Origin: an uncultured Christensenella sp.
GTDB lineage: Bacteria > Bacillota > Clostridia > Christensenellales > Borkfalkiaceae
Assembly: GCA_910578145.1 (NCBI GenBank)
Contig: CAJTPJ010000004.1
Coordinates: 88,140-152,139, forward strand
Direction of reading: 5' to 3'
Length of the DNA: 64,000 nt
Of this stretch, positions 16,137 through 24,603 are shown one piece after another. The translations under genes were made by a program, and so were the position numbers. The stretch's first letter is position 1, and each line of letters starts with the position of its first letter. The notes beneath the pieces were generated by a model, which was not told the origin of the DNA, did no database searches, and saw only the letters and a list, made by a program, of their open reading frames with translations.

Positions 16137-16213
16137 CTTGCGCCCGCCCAACGGCAATGTTAATTTTGTTTTTCAGTCAGGCAAGACAGCAGGATTTTAT
16201 TAAACTTAGGCTA

Positions 16214-16242
16214 TTGCAAAAACAAACCGCCCGTGTTATAAT
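16214..16242 (+). promoter_or_regulatory. Promoter of the XRE regulator
   Basis: TTGCAA, 17 bases, TATAAT on the plus strand, 20 bases before the start codon. Confidence 0.8.
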
Positions 16243-16261
16243 GCTAACAAGAGGCAACGTT

Positions 16262-16705
16262 ATGGTAACTTTTGGAACAAAACTAATCGAACTACGAGAA
16301 TTTAACAAAGATACACAAGAAAAATTAGCCGAAAAACTTTCAATTTCCGTACAAACGTTACGAAGGTGGGAACACGACAAAAATCCGCCCGATATAAACC
16401 AGTTAAAATTAATTTGCGAGATTTATAAGGTAAATCCAGATTATTTTTTCAATGAAGGAACACCCGACGTAAAACAAACACAAATTACCGAAGGAAATGA
16501 AATTGGGGTATCGAAAGATATTTGGGTTCAAAAAAAGCACAAATATATTGTAGCTTTTGGCAGAAGCGAAACAGTTTCAGGTATTTATAAAAATCGTTAT
16601 TACCACGTTAATTATGGCTGGCGTGGTTATACAGACGTAACTATTATGGACAACATTTTCCTAAACCCGATAGGTTCTATGTACAACTTAAACCCTCTAG
16701 GATAA
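16262..16705 (+). CDS. XRE-family regulator with a C-terminal segment resembling the C10 (streptopain) peptidase tail
   Basis: 147 residues starting at MVTFGTKLIEL, chosen from AGAGG 8 bases upstream and the promoter in front; the longer frame runs back into the RNase G gene. Residues 1-65 are a helix-turn-helix (EKLAEKLSISVQTLRRWE). Residues about 95-147 read KHKYIVAFG...YYHVNYGWRGYTD...NLNPLG, close to the C-terminal part of C10 cysteine peptidases (FYHVNWGWGGVSDGFF...LNP). The catalytic cysteine half is absent, so it should not be a protease; the module may have been recruited as a sensor. Function unknown. It is followed 5 bases later by a membrane protein gene. Confidence 0.7.
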   Translation: MVTFGTKLIELREFNKDTQEKLAEKLSISVQTLRRWEHDKNPPDINQLKLICEIYKVNPDYFFNEGTPDVKQTQITEGNEIGVSKDIWVQKKHKYIVAFGRSETVSGIYKNRYYHVNYGWRGYTDVTIMDNIFLNPIGSMYNLNPLG

Positions 16706-16710
16706 TTTAA

Positions 16711-17406
16711 ATGGCAAAATCTCAAAAAAACAACGTTATAAAAATAACTTTAATAGTTACCAATCTGCTTTTGGCGGCGGCTCTTTTACTAGTGATAATT
16801 TTTACCTTGATAGCGCCAAACGCCTGCCAACGCAACCGCGTTAATTTACCCGATTATTATAACGATTTTACTTTTAACCTTAAAATCCGACTTGATTCGT
16901 ACACCGTAAACGGCAACTCGCGGTATTTCGTCTGCGATGAAACGACGGACGAGTTAGAAAACGAGATTAAAAAGCAAATATCCGCGGCGGAAACGACGTT
17001 TTACGATGATTTTTTGCTTGTTACAATCGTTAGAAAAGACGGAAACAGCGTTTTCGGAATTCAGCGTTTAGGCGAAAAATCCGCATACGAAATTACTAAC
17101 TTTACTTATTACTTCGTTGGCGAAAACGATAAACTAATACCTTTTTTACTACCCGGCCACTTATTATCCGAAAGCGTAACCGCGCCTACGTATTACGGCG
17201 GCAGTAACGAAAACGTAATAACGTCGCAAAAAAGTTACGCGGAATGGAAAGAGTTTTATAAAAGCCTTAACCGTGCAGGCAATTTTGAGTTTGACGATGC
17301 AAATGAGCGCATTTCACTTGAATGTATTGACAGAAACACCGGCGCAAGTTACAAGTTGAAATTGCAGTTTAACGGCGCCGGCAAAATTACGATAATCCAA
17401 AAATAA
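16711..17406 (+). CDS. Membrane-anchored protein of unknown function
   Basis: 231 residues. One N-terminal membrane helix (about 10-35) is followed by a Cys-containing junction and an outside domain of about 190 residues with alternating beta strands and no recognised motif. The hydrophobic core does not end in a good lipobox. It begins 5 bases after the XRE gene, so the pair is co-transcribed; the regulator could act on it or sense the same signal. A strong terminator follows. Confidence 0.75.
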   Translation: MAKSQKNNVIKITLIVTNLLLAAALLLVIIFTLIAPNACQRNRVNLPDYYNDFTFNLKIRLDSYTVNGNSRYFVCDETTDELENEIKKQISAAETTFYDDFLLVTIVRKDGNSVFGIQRLGEKSAYEITNFTYYFVGENDKLIPFLLPGHLLSESVTAPTYYGGSNENVITSQKSYAEWKEFYKSLNRAGNFEFDDANERISLECIDRNTGASYKLKLQFNGAGKITIIQK

Positions 17407-17410
17407 AAAG

Positions 17411-17443
17411 TACGCCCGCGCGTTGATTAAACGCGCGGGCGGT
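17411..17443 (+). terminator. Terminator between convergent genes
   Basis: CGCCCGCGCGTT/AACGCGCGGGCG hairpin followed by GTTTATTTT on the plus strand. It also serves the convergent minus-strand gene. Confidence 0.85.
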
Positions 17444-17448
17444 TTATT

Positions 17449-17889
17449 TTAAAGAAAGGTTTTTAAATTTTTTTCAAAATTTTCTTCAAGGGCGATAAGG
17501 TCGGTTAAAAGTTTTTTAATTTCTTCGTCCATATACTTTCCACCGTCGGTTAAAGAGGTTTTAAGCGAGGTTATACCCGTTACCGTGCCCCTTATCATCA
17601 TCTGCGCTATATTTTGCGAAGAATTGTCGTTGGCGGTACCCATTTTAATTGCGCTCCACATCATAGCCTTTTTAATGGGACCGGGGTCTTTAAGTTCTAC
17701 GTTGAGTTTATGCGCAAGCGAAGCCGCCTCCGAGCAAATTCTTTCGTACTCTTCGTGCTCGCGCAGAATTTCTTCTTTTATTTTTTCATCTTCGATAGCG
17801 GGCATAACGTCCGAAATAGAAGTTAGCGCAAGTTGCGCGTTGCGGTAAATTTCAGCTAAAACTTCGCTGTCTTTTTTCATTTCCTGCAT
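17449..17889 (-). CDS. All-helical protein of unknown function
   Basis: 146 residues starting at MQEMKKDSEVLAE, chosen because AAGGAGATAATT precedes it; a start nine codons earlier lies in that site. The sequence is almost entirely amphipathic helix, with ILREHEEYERICSEAASLA and a C-terminal pair of helices. It suggests a four-helix bundle of the DUF2383/ferritin-like general shape, but the metal-binding Glu-x-x-His pairs are not convincing. No signal peptide. Function not assigned. Confidence 0.75.
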   Translation of the reverse strand: MQEMKKDSEVLAEIYRNAQLALTSISDVMPAIEDEKIKEEILREHEEYERICSEAASLAHKLNVELKDPGPIKKAMMWSAIKMGTANDNSSQNIAQMMIRGTVTGITSLKTSLTDGGKYMDEEIKKLLTDLIALEENFEKNLKTFL

Positions 17890-17953
17890 AATTATCTCCT
17901 TTTTATAAGTTTGCACGCAAATAAAATAATTATGCGTTTAACCCGCATTTTGC

Positions 17954-17982
17954 TTGACATAAATTATAGCTTATGTTAAATT
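17954..17982 (+). promoter_or_regulatory. Promoter of rplU-rpmA
   Basis: TTGACA, 17 bases, TAAATT on the plus strand, nearly 100 bases before rplU. Confidence 0.78.
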
Positions 17983-17989
17983 TAATAAC

Positions 17990-18060
17990 GAGCCGCTTGG
18001 ACAGGGCTTTTTTTAAGCGCGCGTCACGCGCCGCCCTATAAGTTCGGCGAGACTGGTTAG
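17990..18060 (+). promoter_or_regulatory. rplU leader (possible L21 leader RNA)
   Basis: A transcribed leader of about 90 bases with G+C-rich pairing segments (AAGCGCGCGTC/GACGCGCC-like, GGCGAGACTGG) before the AGGAGG site. The position fits an L21 leader, but I cannot confirm the fold by eye. Confidence 0.35.
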
Positions 18061-18078
18061 AGGAGGTATTTTTTCACT

Positions 18079-18483
18079 ATGTACGCAATTTTTGAAAATG
18101 GCGGAAAACAGTACAAGGCAAGCGTTGGCGACCTTGTTAAATTAGAAAAACTTGGCAAGAAAGTAGGCGAAACCGTGGAGTTCCCCGTTATTATGACGGC
18201 TGACGACAAGGGCGTTCAGGTCGGCGGAGAAGTTTCGGGCGTTAAAGTTACTGCGGAAATCGTTTCCGAGGGCAAAGATAAGAAAATTATCGTTTTCAAG
18301 TACAAGCCCAAGAAAAACGAAAGGAAAAAGCAGGGTCACAGACAGCCCTACACTATGGTTAAAGTAACGGCTATAGGCGCAGGCGAAGCACCCGCGCCCA
18401 AGAAAACCGCAGCTAAAAAACCCACCGCAAAGAAATTGGCGGCTGAACCCGCAGCAACCGCTGTAGAAGCTAAGGCTGAGTAA
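18079..18483 (+). CDS. rplU: 50S ribosomal protein L21
   Basis: 134 residues. The first 103 are standard L21 ([37 protein letters not shown]). The last 30 residues are an extra Ala/Lys/Pro-rich tail ([20 protein letters not shown]), so the protein is longer than usual. AGAGGAGG precedes the start. It is followed 17 bases later by rpmA. Confidence 0.98.
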   Translation: MYAIFENGGKQYKASVGDLVKLEKLGKKVGETVEFPVIMTADDKGVQVGGEVSGVKVTAEIVSEGKDKKIIVFKYKPKKNERKKQGHRQPYTMVKVTAIGAGEAPAPKKTAAKKPTAKKLAAEPAATAVEAKAE

Positions 18484-18500
18484 TCAAGGAGGAAAGCGCA

Positions 18501-18779
18501 ATGTTATTTTTAAGATTATTCGCTCATAAAAAAGGTACCGGCTCTTCGCACAACGGCAGAGACAGTAACCCTAAAATGCTTGGCGTTAAGCGCGCGGACG
18601 GTCAGTTCGTGCTTGCGGGCAACATTCTCGTAAGACAGCGCGGCACCAAATTCAAACCCGGCAATAACGTAGGCATCGGCAAAGACGATACGTTGTTTGC
18701 GCTCATCGACGGAAAGGTTAAGTTCGAGAGAGTGGGCAAAGACGGCAAACAGGTTTCCATTTATCCCGTAGCCGAATAA
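18501..18779 (+). CDS. rpmA: 50S ribosomal protein L27 with cleavable N-terminal extension
   Basis: 92 residues. Core [21 protein letters not shown] is diagnostic. The first eight residues MLFLRLFA correspond to the Bacillota extension cut by the cysteine protease Prp between FA and the following HKKG. The prp gene normally sits between rplU and rpmA; here only 17 bases separate them, so Prp, if kept, is encoded elsewhere. L27 reaches the peptidyl-transferase centre and needs the exposed new N-terminus. Confidence 0.98.
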   Translation: MLFLRLFAHKKGTGSSHNGRDSNPKMLGVKRADGQFVLAGNILVRQRGTKFKPGNNVGIGKDDTLFALIDGKVKFERVGKDGKQVSIYPVAE

Positions 18780-18790
18780 TAAGAAATTAA

Positions 18791-18816
18791 AATGAGAGCG
18801 TAACGCTCTCATTTTT
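18791..18816 (+). terminator. Terminator of rplU-rpmA
   Basis: AATGAGAGCG/CGCTCTCATT with a TAA loop followed by TTTTTG. It lies immediately before the acetyltransferase gene. Confidence 0.88.
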
Positions 18817-18829
18817 GTTAGGAGAAAAA

Positions 18830-19300
18830 ATGCCGCAAATTTTAACTTTAAACGAAAACTACGTAGACGGGTTTGAAAAACTTTTCACCGCGTATTATAC
18901 CGAACTTGACTGCGGCGAAGATATCCCCCACCTTTTGGACGAATACGTTATCCCCGATTTTAAAGCGGGGCTTATCAGTATTCAACTTTTAAAGGACGGC
19001 GAAGTTTTTGCGGGGTTTGTGATATATCAGAAAGACGATTTAAACCACGAATGGAACTTGCGCGAGGGCTGGGGCGACGTGCGCGAAATTTACGTTACCC
19101 CCTCGCATAGACGCGCAGGGTTTGGCAAAGCGTTGCTGCTTGCCGCCGAGTGCGATATGAAAGGTTTAGGCGTTGACAAATGCTATTGTCTGCCCACCGA
19201 CGAAAGCGTAAAATTTTTTGAAGCCTGCGGATATGTGCGGGGCAATTTGTATAACGAAGAGCTTGACTGTTTCGTGTACGAAAAGAAATTGGATAAATAA
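18830..19300 (+). CDS. GNAT family N-acetyltransferase
   Basis: 156 residues starting at MPQILTLNENYVDG after TTAGGAGAAAAA; a start five codons earlier lies in the terminator and ribosome binding site. The acetyl-CoA loop is HRRAGFGKALLLAAE, preceded by the beta-4 strand REIYVTPS. The C-terminal FFEACGYVRGN is also typical. The substrate is unknown. A terminator follows. Confidence 0.92.
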   Translation: MPQILTLNENYVDGFEKLFTAYYTELDCGEDIPHLLDEYVIPDFKAGLISIQLLKDGEVFAGFVIYQKDDLNHEWNLREGWGDVREIYVTPSHRRAGFGKALLLAAECDMKGLGVDKCYCLPTDESVKFFEACGYVRGNLYNEELDCFVYEKKLDK

Positions 19301-19303
19301 TAT

Positions 19304-19338
19304 ACGCCGACGCGCTTAATCACGCGTCGGCGTTTTTT
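19304..19338 (+). terminator. Terminator between acetyltransferase and AEC genes
   Basis: ACGCCGACGCG/CGCGTCGGCGT hairpin with six T; serves both convergent genes. Confidence 0.9.
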
Positions 19339-19346
19339 AATACCGT

Positions 19347-20366
19347 TTAAATAGACGCACCGCAAATAGCCATTACCGCGGTTATTACTAACGGTATAGT
19401 TATTATGCTTATAAGCGTGTTTGTTACAAACGCCGCGGTTGCCGTTTCCCTGTCGCCGTCAAAGCGTTCCGCCATAGCCACAACCGAAGCCGCGGGCGAC
19501 ATAGTCATAGCAATAACGGGCGCGAGATAAACGTACTCCGCATACGCACCGCCCGTACACAGCCCCCAAAACGGCATTGAAACCAGCAACGTGAGAAAGG
19601 GCGCAACCACAAGCCGCAACCCGCCCGCAAGGTATACTCCTTTTTTGCAAAACAAAGTTTTGGGCGGAATCTCCGCCAACCGTATTCCCACTATAATCAT
19701 TGAAAGCGGCGCGGTCATATAAGCGAGATATTGCGGAAAAATGCGAAATTCTTTCACCTCGTCCAGCATAAACACGTTTATCTGCGGCACGAAAAACAAT
19801 ATGACGCCGAGTACGCTGGATATTATTGCCGGGTTGCATATCAATTTAATTAAGCGGATTTCCTTTAAATTTCCCGTAATTAAGTAAACGCCTAACGTCC
19901 AGCACAGCAGGTTGAAAACCACGTTAAACACCATAACGTACATTACCGCGAGCGGATTGCCGTCGGTAAACATTTCCACAAACGGAATACCGAAAAACCC
20001 GCAATTTGAAAACACTGCTATAAACGAGTATACATTTGCCGCCTTCTTATCCTTGGCTTTTATAAAAATTAATTTACACAGCGCGAATACCGCGCCTATG
20101 GCTATAACGGAAATCGCAAGCGCAAGCCCGAAGTTTTTTAAAAGCACGGGTGTTTCCACCGCGCTTACTATCTCCCAATCCTCTTTGGAAAACACGCAAA
20201 ACGCCTTAATTGCAAGCGCGGGCTGGCACACGTATAACAACAGGTTAGAAAGCGTAAGCGTACCCCCGTCGCCTATCATTTTAAGTTTTCTAAGCGCAAA
20301 CCCCGGCAGGGCAAACGCCACGAAAACGGTCATTATTAAAAGTACTTTTAAATATATAGCACCCAT
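19347..20366 (-). CDS. AEC (auxin efflux carrier) family transporter
   Basis: 339 residues with about ten membrane helices in two halves. Features typical of bacterial AEC carriers include FALRKL after helix 1, LLYVCQPALA, the NCGFFGIPF motif and the C-terminal half with SPAASVVAMAERF. Family members export or exchange small organic acids such as malate; the substrate is not inferable here. The start lies 6 bases after the NERD gene stop and has only a weak ribosome binding site, so translation may be coupled. Confidence 0.88.
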   Translation of the reverse strand: MGAIYLKVLLIMTVFVAFALPGFALRKLKMIGDGGTLTLSNLLLYVCQPALAIKAFCVFSKEDWEIVSAVETPVLLKNFGLALAISVIAIGAVFALCKLIFIKAKDKKAANVYSFIAVFSNCGFFGIPFVEMFTDGNPLAVMYVMVFNVVFNLLCWTLGVYLITGNLKEIRLIKLICNPAIISSVLGVILFFVPQINVFMLDEVKEFRIFPQYLAYMTAPLSMIIVGIRLAEIPPKTLFCKKGVYLAGGLRLVVAPFLTLLVSMPFWGLCTGGAYAEYVYLAPVIAMTMSPAASVVAMAERFDGDRETATAAFVTNTLISIITIPLVITAVMAICGASI

Positions 20367-20372
20367 ACGCAG

Positions 20373-21118
20373 TTATAATTTCTTAGTAAATTTGCACTTT
20401 GGATAATTCGAGCAAGCAACGAATTTCCCATACGAGCCTTGCCTTTCAACCAAATGCCCACCACAACGCGGGCAAACGGTATTGCTATCTACTCCGCTAA
20501 TCATTTTGTAAATTTCCATTACGTGTTGTACATTACTTATCTGGTCAGTTTTACACTCGTTTAAAAGTTTTTGAACTGTTTCTTTTATTTGCGCGGGGGT
20601 GATTGTATTTTCACCGTGCAGGTCTTTAATGGCTTTTTTTAAACCGTTAAGCCCCACTACTCCGTCTGCTTGAATATTGTCGATATTATTCTGAACGAAA
20701 ACAACCAGACCGTAAACAGGGATATTCACAGGTAAAATTTTTTTTAAATTATAAATATGCCCCGCATTTTGTTTAATCGGATTTCTAAAACGTTTTTTAC
20801 CTTTCCATATGATAAAACTTGCGTCCATTCATCATAATTTTCTTTTCCGTATATTATACCAGAATAATTCTTAGTTTCAATTACATATACACCAAAACAA
20901 TTGATTAATATATGGTCTATCTGTACCGAGCGCTGCTCACCTTGAAAAACATAGTTATTAATCAAAATATCGTCAGCTTTACGTATGCAATTCAATTCTT
21001 TTGCCACTAACCGTTCACCAATTTCGCCCTTGTTTGAACCACCTTTGAAACGTATTGCAAAAATTAGTAAAACAATAATTAAACTTAAAAATACTATTCC
21101 CGCTATAATCCACGCCAT
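20373..21118 (-). pseudogene. NERD-domain nuclease-like protein with C-terminal zinc finger, frameshifted
   Basis: Two overlapping reverse frames form one protein. The first (from MAWIIAGIVFLSL) has an N-terminal membrane helix and the NERD nuclease core GEIGERLVAKELN...QIDHILINCFGVYVIETKNYSG. The second continues with RFRNPIKQNAGHIYNLKK, a standard NERD ending, then a topoisomerase-type zinc finger (CPRCGGHLVERQGSYGKF, ACSNYPKCKF). The frames part at a run of six A (20793-20798 on the plus strand); one extra A would join them. The site reads A-AAA-AAC, a canonical -1 slippery heptamer in the correct phase. It may be a sequencing error, a broken gene or programmed frameshifting. NERD proteins are predicted DNA-processing nucleases. 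Confidence 0.75.
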
Positions 21119-21273
21119 AAAAATAACTCCAAAAACAATATATATTATATCACCTTGCCCCGCAAAATCAATTATTTTTATTGCTTTTCAATTAATTTGC
21201 ACGCAATCATTTCCACCGCTTTTTACACAACGTAGTATTTTTTTATTAAATTATATTTACAAATAAAATATTA

Positions 21274-21527
21274 TTACCCTTCGTCAACTTCAAGTAGTTG
21301 TCGTATTGCGTCTATATTACAAGCAACTTTACCAAGTTCGCTTATAATCAATCTTCTTCTGCGCGCCATATCTTTAATTTTTGAACGCCACTTTTCACAC
21401 GCTATACTATCAACGGGCAGCAATTCTCGGTTTTTACGGCAATATCCATAATGCGACCTTAAAAAACGCACAAAGGCTTTTGTATAGAAACGGTCAAACA
21501 TTCCGCAATATAAACTTTTTTATCCAT
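21274..21527 (-). pseudogene. Small basic protein of unknown function, apparently frameshifted
   Basis: A 75-codon frame (from MFDRFYTKAF, 21501) encodes a basic helical protein ending RQLLEVDEG, with KWRSKIKDMARRRR in the middle. Its own ATG has no ribosome binding site. A perfect GGAGG site precedes another ATG (MDKKVYI, at 21527) in a different frame, which stops after 22 codons. A run of six A follows that ATG; one more A joins the two into one ORF starting MDKKSLYCGMFDRF. No family recognised. Confidence 0.4.
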
Positions 21528-21563
21528 AAAACGCCTCCGCCGCGCGTTTATTTTATTGTAATC

Positions 21564-21604
21564 TTAGAAAACTAATATTTAAAACAAAATTTTTAGTTTT
21601 CTTA
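21564..21604. promoter_or_regulatory. Inverted-repeat operator upstream of the small XRE gene
   Basis: TTAGAAAACTAA and TTAGTTTTCTTA are inverted copies (11 of 12 bases) with 17 bases between them, ending 13 bases before the XRE start codon. Position suggests autoregulation. Confidence 0.5.
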
Positions 21605-21616
21605 TAAAATTAAGAT

Positions 21617-21820
21617 ATGGAAACCTTGGGAGCGAGAATTAAAACGTTAAGAAAAGAAAAAGGGCTAACCCAACCGCAGTTAGCCGAAATTATAGGCGTT
21701 TCAAAAGGCGTTATTTCTTTTTGGGAAAACGGAGTTAACGAACCTAAAGCAAGTTACGTTAAAACGCTTGCCCAAATTTTAGGCGTAAGCGCGGACTATT
21801 TGTTAGGACTTGAAGATTAA
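21617..21820 (+). CDS. Small XRE/Cro-type HTH regulator
   Basis: 67 residues, almost entirely the lambda-repressor-like domain: ARIKTLRKEKGLTQPQLAEI, recognition helix KGVISFWENG and AQILGVSADYLLGLED at the end. This is the typical solitary small regulator of Bacillota. It is preceded by inverted repeats. No partner gene is linked; its targets are unknown. Confidence 0.88.
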   Translation: METLGARIKTLRKEKGLTQPQLAEIIGVSKGVISFWENGVNEPKASYVKTLAQILGVSADYLLGLED

Positions 21821-21907
21821 AAAGCGTTACCGCAATATATCTTATCGTTCTTTCGTTAATAACACGGTGTATTAAATCCGCAAAATAAGTTTTTATATAA
21901 AAAATAT

Positions 21908-21925
21908 CCCCGCCGAAAGGCGGGG
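21908..21925. terminator. Bidirectional terminator
   Basis: CCCCGCC-GAAA-GGCGGGG with T-rich sequence on both sides, between the XRE gene and the convergent GH105 gene. Confidence 0.85.
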
Positions 21926-21932
21926 TTTATTT

Positions 21933-23066
21933 CTATTTTTTTAAAGTTTTTATTTCGGAATACGCCAAGACTAACGGAACTATGCCCAACGCGTCGTTTT
22001 TAACCAAAGGCTCGCAAACGTAGTACTCGTACGTGCCGTCCTTGCGCCTGTCGTCGTCGGCAACGGGTAAATCGGCAATACTTATTCCGTCAAGCTGTAA
22101 ATTGCCGTCCTCGGTTTCGCTAAGATATTCGCCGCATACTGCGTTGAAAACGTTTTCTCCTATTTCGGCAAATCTTCTGTCGGTATATCCAAGGCGCGCG
22201 CCCTTCATAAGCGCATACGCAATAAGTAAGTTGCCCGAAGCCTCGAAGAAATTACCCTCCTCGCCATTGCGGTCGGGCACTTGGCACAGCGTATTTTTAG
22301 CGGCGTCGATATACTGTTCAAGCCCTTCCGCCGACTTTCTGAAAATAGTTATAAGCTCCGCCTTTAAATCGGGCGCGCTCATATCGAAATAGCTTATGGT
22401 ATCGGCAAGCGCCGCCAAATACCAGCCCGTGGAGCGAAGCAAAAACGCTTTAGAAAGCCCCGTTTCGGGGTCGCACCAAAACGCGGTGTTGGAAGTATCC
22501 CAACCGCTGTGGTACAACTTTTTATAGCTGTCGTACGCGTATGCGTAAATATTTCTTAACTGTTTTACGATATCCGCGTAATTTCTGCCGCGGTTAAACT
22601 CGCTTTCATAGCGCGTATAAAACGGCATTGCGGCGTAAAGCCCTTCGAGAGTTACTTGCAAAGGATAAGTTTTATTGTTGCCGAAATTGCCGAAGTCGGT
22701 GCGCTGCTGCCTTAAAAGCTGGTTGTAAAGCAAATCTATTGCTTTTTTATATTTAATTTTACCCGTTTCACGGTATAAATCAAACAGCGCCCTGCCCTGC
22801 CCGACGTCGCGTATATCGTAATTTTCTTGATTATATCCCACTATCGCGCCGTCGTCGCCAACGTAAAAATCGAAATAGCCGTCAAGATAATTTAAATATT
22901 TTTTGTCGCCCGTGCGCCTGTAAAGGGAATAGAGCGCGGCAAGCATACCGCCGTCGAGATAGCTGATTGCAGGCGCGCCGCCTTGTGCGCTTTTCCATAC
23001 GGGCGCGTCGTAAACGCGGCTTTCCGCAACCCGACTAAGGTAATTTTCGATAACAGAGTAATCCAT
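21933..23066 (-). CDS. GH105 family unsaturated glucuronyl/galacturonyl hydrolase
   Basis: 377 residues, an (alpha/alpha)6 barrel. IRDVGQGRALFDLYRETG, the LLRQQRTDFGNF region, YPLQVTLEGLYAAMPFY and LLRSTGWYLAALAD follow the YteR/YesR pattern. These enzymes remove the unsaturated uronic acid left by polysaccharide lyases, for example on rhamnogalacturonan. The catalytic Asp of the family motif (LDGLYM) is Glu141 here (TLEGLY), a conservative but notable change. No signal peptide, so it is cytoplasmic and acts on imported oligosaccharides. It has its own promoter. Confidence 0.85.
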   Translation of the reverse strand: MDYSVIENYLSRVAESRVYDAPVWKSAQGGAPAISYLDGGMLAALYSLYRRTGDKKYLNYLDGYFDFYVGDDGAIVGYNQENYDIRDVGQGRALFDLYRETGKIKYKKAIDLLYNQLLRQQRTDFGNFGNNKTYPLQVTLEGLYAAMPFYTRYESEFNRGRNYADIVKQLRNIYAYAYDSYKKLYHSGWDTSNTAFWCDPETGLSKAFLLRSTGWYLAALADTISYFDMSAPDLKAELITIFRKSAEGLEQYIDAAKNTLCQVPDRNGEEGNFFEASGNLLIAYALMKGARLGYTDRRFAEIGENVFNAVCGEYLSETEDGNLQLDGISIADLPVADDDRRKDGTYEYYVCEPLVKNDALGIVPLVLAYSEIKTLKK

Positions 23067-23101
23067 AAAACCAAACCTCGTTAGTAAAATTAGGTAAATA
23101 T

Positions 23102-23130
23102 ATTATAATACTTATTTTAACTTTTGTAAA
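23102..23130 (-). promoter_or_regulatory. Promoter of the GH105 gene
   Basis: TTTACA, 17 bases, TATAAT on the minus strand. Confidence 0.75.
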
Positions 23131-23148
23131 GAATTTGCGCAAAACAAG

Positions 23149-24603
23149 TTATACTGCCCTGCTTTGGTGGCAAGTGAAATAAATAATTTGAACGTGCCCG
23201 CTAAGCGCGCGAACCACCTCTGCCGCGCCGCCGAAATTTTTCCCGTCAAGGCTGATAAACGGGTCGTCGAGAATTAAAAACGGCTTGTCCTGCGGGTACA
23301 TATTATCTATAAGCGCAAGCCTTAGGCACAAATTGCACGCGCAGCGTTGACCCGCGCTTAAATGCTTTGCGCCGCGGATACTGCCGCCGCTTTCGTAAAT
23401 TATTTCAAGCCCGTCTGTAAGCGTAACGCTACCCGAAACGGGCATTTTGATTTTTGCAAGGTAACTTAAAAATCCGTCGCGCACGGGTTTTGCGTACCTG
23501 TCGCTTAGCCCGTTTTTGGCTTGAGTAAGATATTGCGCCGCCGCCGACAAAACTTCGTAACGATAAGAAAGGCGCGAAATTTCGGCTTCGGCTTTTTCAA
23601 CCGCGCTTAAAACTTCGGGCAAACGCGCCAGCTCGTTTTCGTCCGCGCTAATGGATAAATCTATTTCGGCAAGCCTGCGGTAAACTTCGGCTACGTCGGT
23701 TGCCCCCGTAATATCCTGCGTTTTAGCGGGTTTTTTGCGGCTGAAAACAATAGCCACGATAATACAGCATACGCCCGACGCCAAAAGCGCAAGCCCTACC
23801 CAAACGTTTATTGCGCATACGCCCGCGCCGCCTGCTATTAGCGCCGCCGCGGCTACCAAAAACGCCGTAATTGCGCCGTTACCCCCTTTATTTGCGGTAT
23901 ATGCGGGGGTGTAATTATCTTTTTGCAACTCCGTTTCTGCGCGGCAGGCATATTTTGCGGCTAAGTTTTGCTCCGTCTGCCTTAGCCTTGCCGCCTCGTC
24001 GCACAGCGAGGCTCGCTCGGCTTTCTTTCTGTCTATTAAGCCGCCCGCACCCCGCGCTGCTTTAATTATGCGCTTGCGCTTTTCTATTTCCGTTATTGCC
24101 TCGTCGGCGTTAGCTCCGTCAAGCGCGCGCATAGCGCCGCCCAACTTTTCGCCTATATCCCCGTCGGCAGCCCCTTCCGCCGCTTCGGCGTTAAAAAAAG
24201 CCGTTCTTTCAAACGAGCTTTCGTTAAGCCCGAAAAAGTACTTTCCTAAATTTTCCGCGGGCACTTTTATTAAATTGCCCCCGCAATATATTGCAGTTTC
24301 GTCGCGGGCTTCGCTTTTTTTATCAAAAAACCGCTCTATCCGCCACACTTTGCCCTGCGCCTCGAACACCGCGTTGCCGCCGAACCTTCCGCCCGAAAAC
24401 GGATAATATCTTTGGCGGGCGTTATACCCCGCGCCGCCCGAACGCACTGAGGGCAACCCGTAAAACAAGGCTTTTAAAAATTCGGCAAGCGTGGTTTTGC
24501 CCGCGCCGTTATCGCCGCAAAACACCGTAAGCCCGCCGTTAAATTTATATTCGCGCCCGCTTATGCCCCCAAAATTTTCAACGTAGCAGGAAATAAGTTT
24601 CAT
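23149..24603 (-). CDS. SbcC/YhaN-like AAA ATPase with a transmembrane pair
   Basis: 484 residues. Walker A GDNGAGKTT (30-38) at the N-terminus; signature HLSAGQR and Walker B FLILDDPF at the C-terminus give a Rad50/SbcC-type split ATPase. The long coiled coil of SbcC is missing: the centre has short helices and two hydrophobic segments (about 249-293) that probably cross the membrane, as in YhaN. It overlaps the metallophosphoesterase gene by 4 bases, so they form one operon and complex. Likely a membrane-associated DNA-end-processing nuclease ATPase. Confidence 0.85.
   Translation of the reverse strand: MKLISCYVENFGGISGREYKFNGGLTVFCGDNGAGKTTLAEFLKALFYGLPSVRSGGAGYNARQRYYPFSGGRFGGNAVFEAQGKVWRIERFFDKKSEARDETAIYCGGNLIKVPAENLGKYFFGLNESSFERTAFFNAEAAEGAADGDIGEKLGGAMRALDGANADEAITEIEKRKRIIKAARGAGGLIDRKKAERASLCDEAARLRQTEQNLAAKYACRAETELQKDNYTPAYTANKGGNGAITAFLVAAAALIAGGAGVCAINVWVGLALLASGVCCIIVAIVFSRKKPAKTQDITGATDVAEVYRRLAEIDLSISADENELARLPEVLSAVEKAEAEISRLSYRYEVLSAAAQYLTQAKNGLSDRYAKPVRDGFLSYLAKIKMPVSGSVTLTDGLEIIYESGGSIRGAKHLSAGQRCACNLCLRLALIDNMYPQDKPFLILDDPFISLDGKNFGGAAEVVRALSGHVQIIYFTCHQSRAV

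Noticed and set aside
16001..16261. N-terminal extension of the XRE regulator
   Set aside because: It overlaps the end of the RNase G gene in another frame; promoter and ribosome binding site support the start at 16262.
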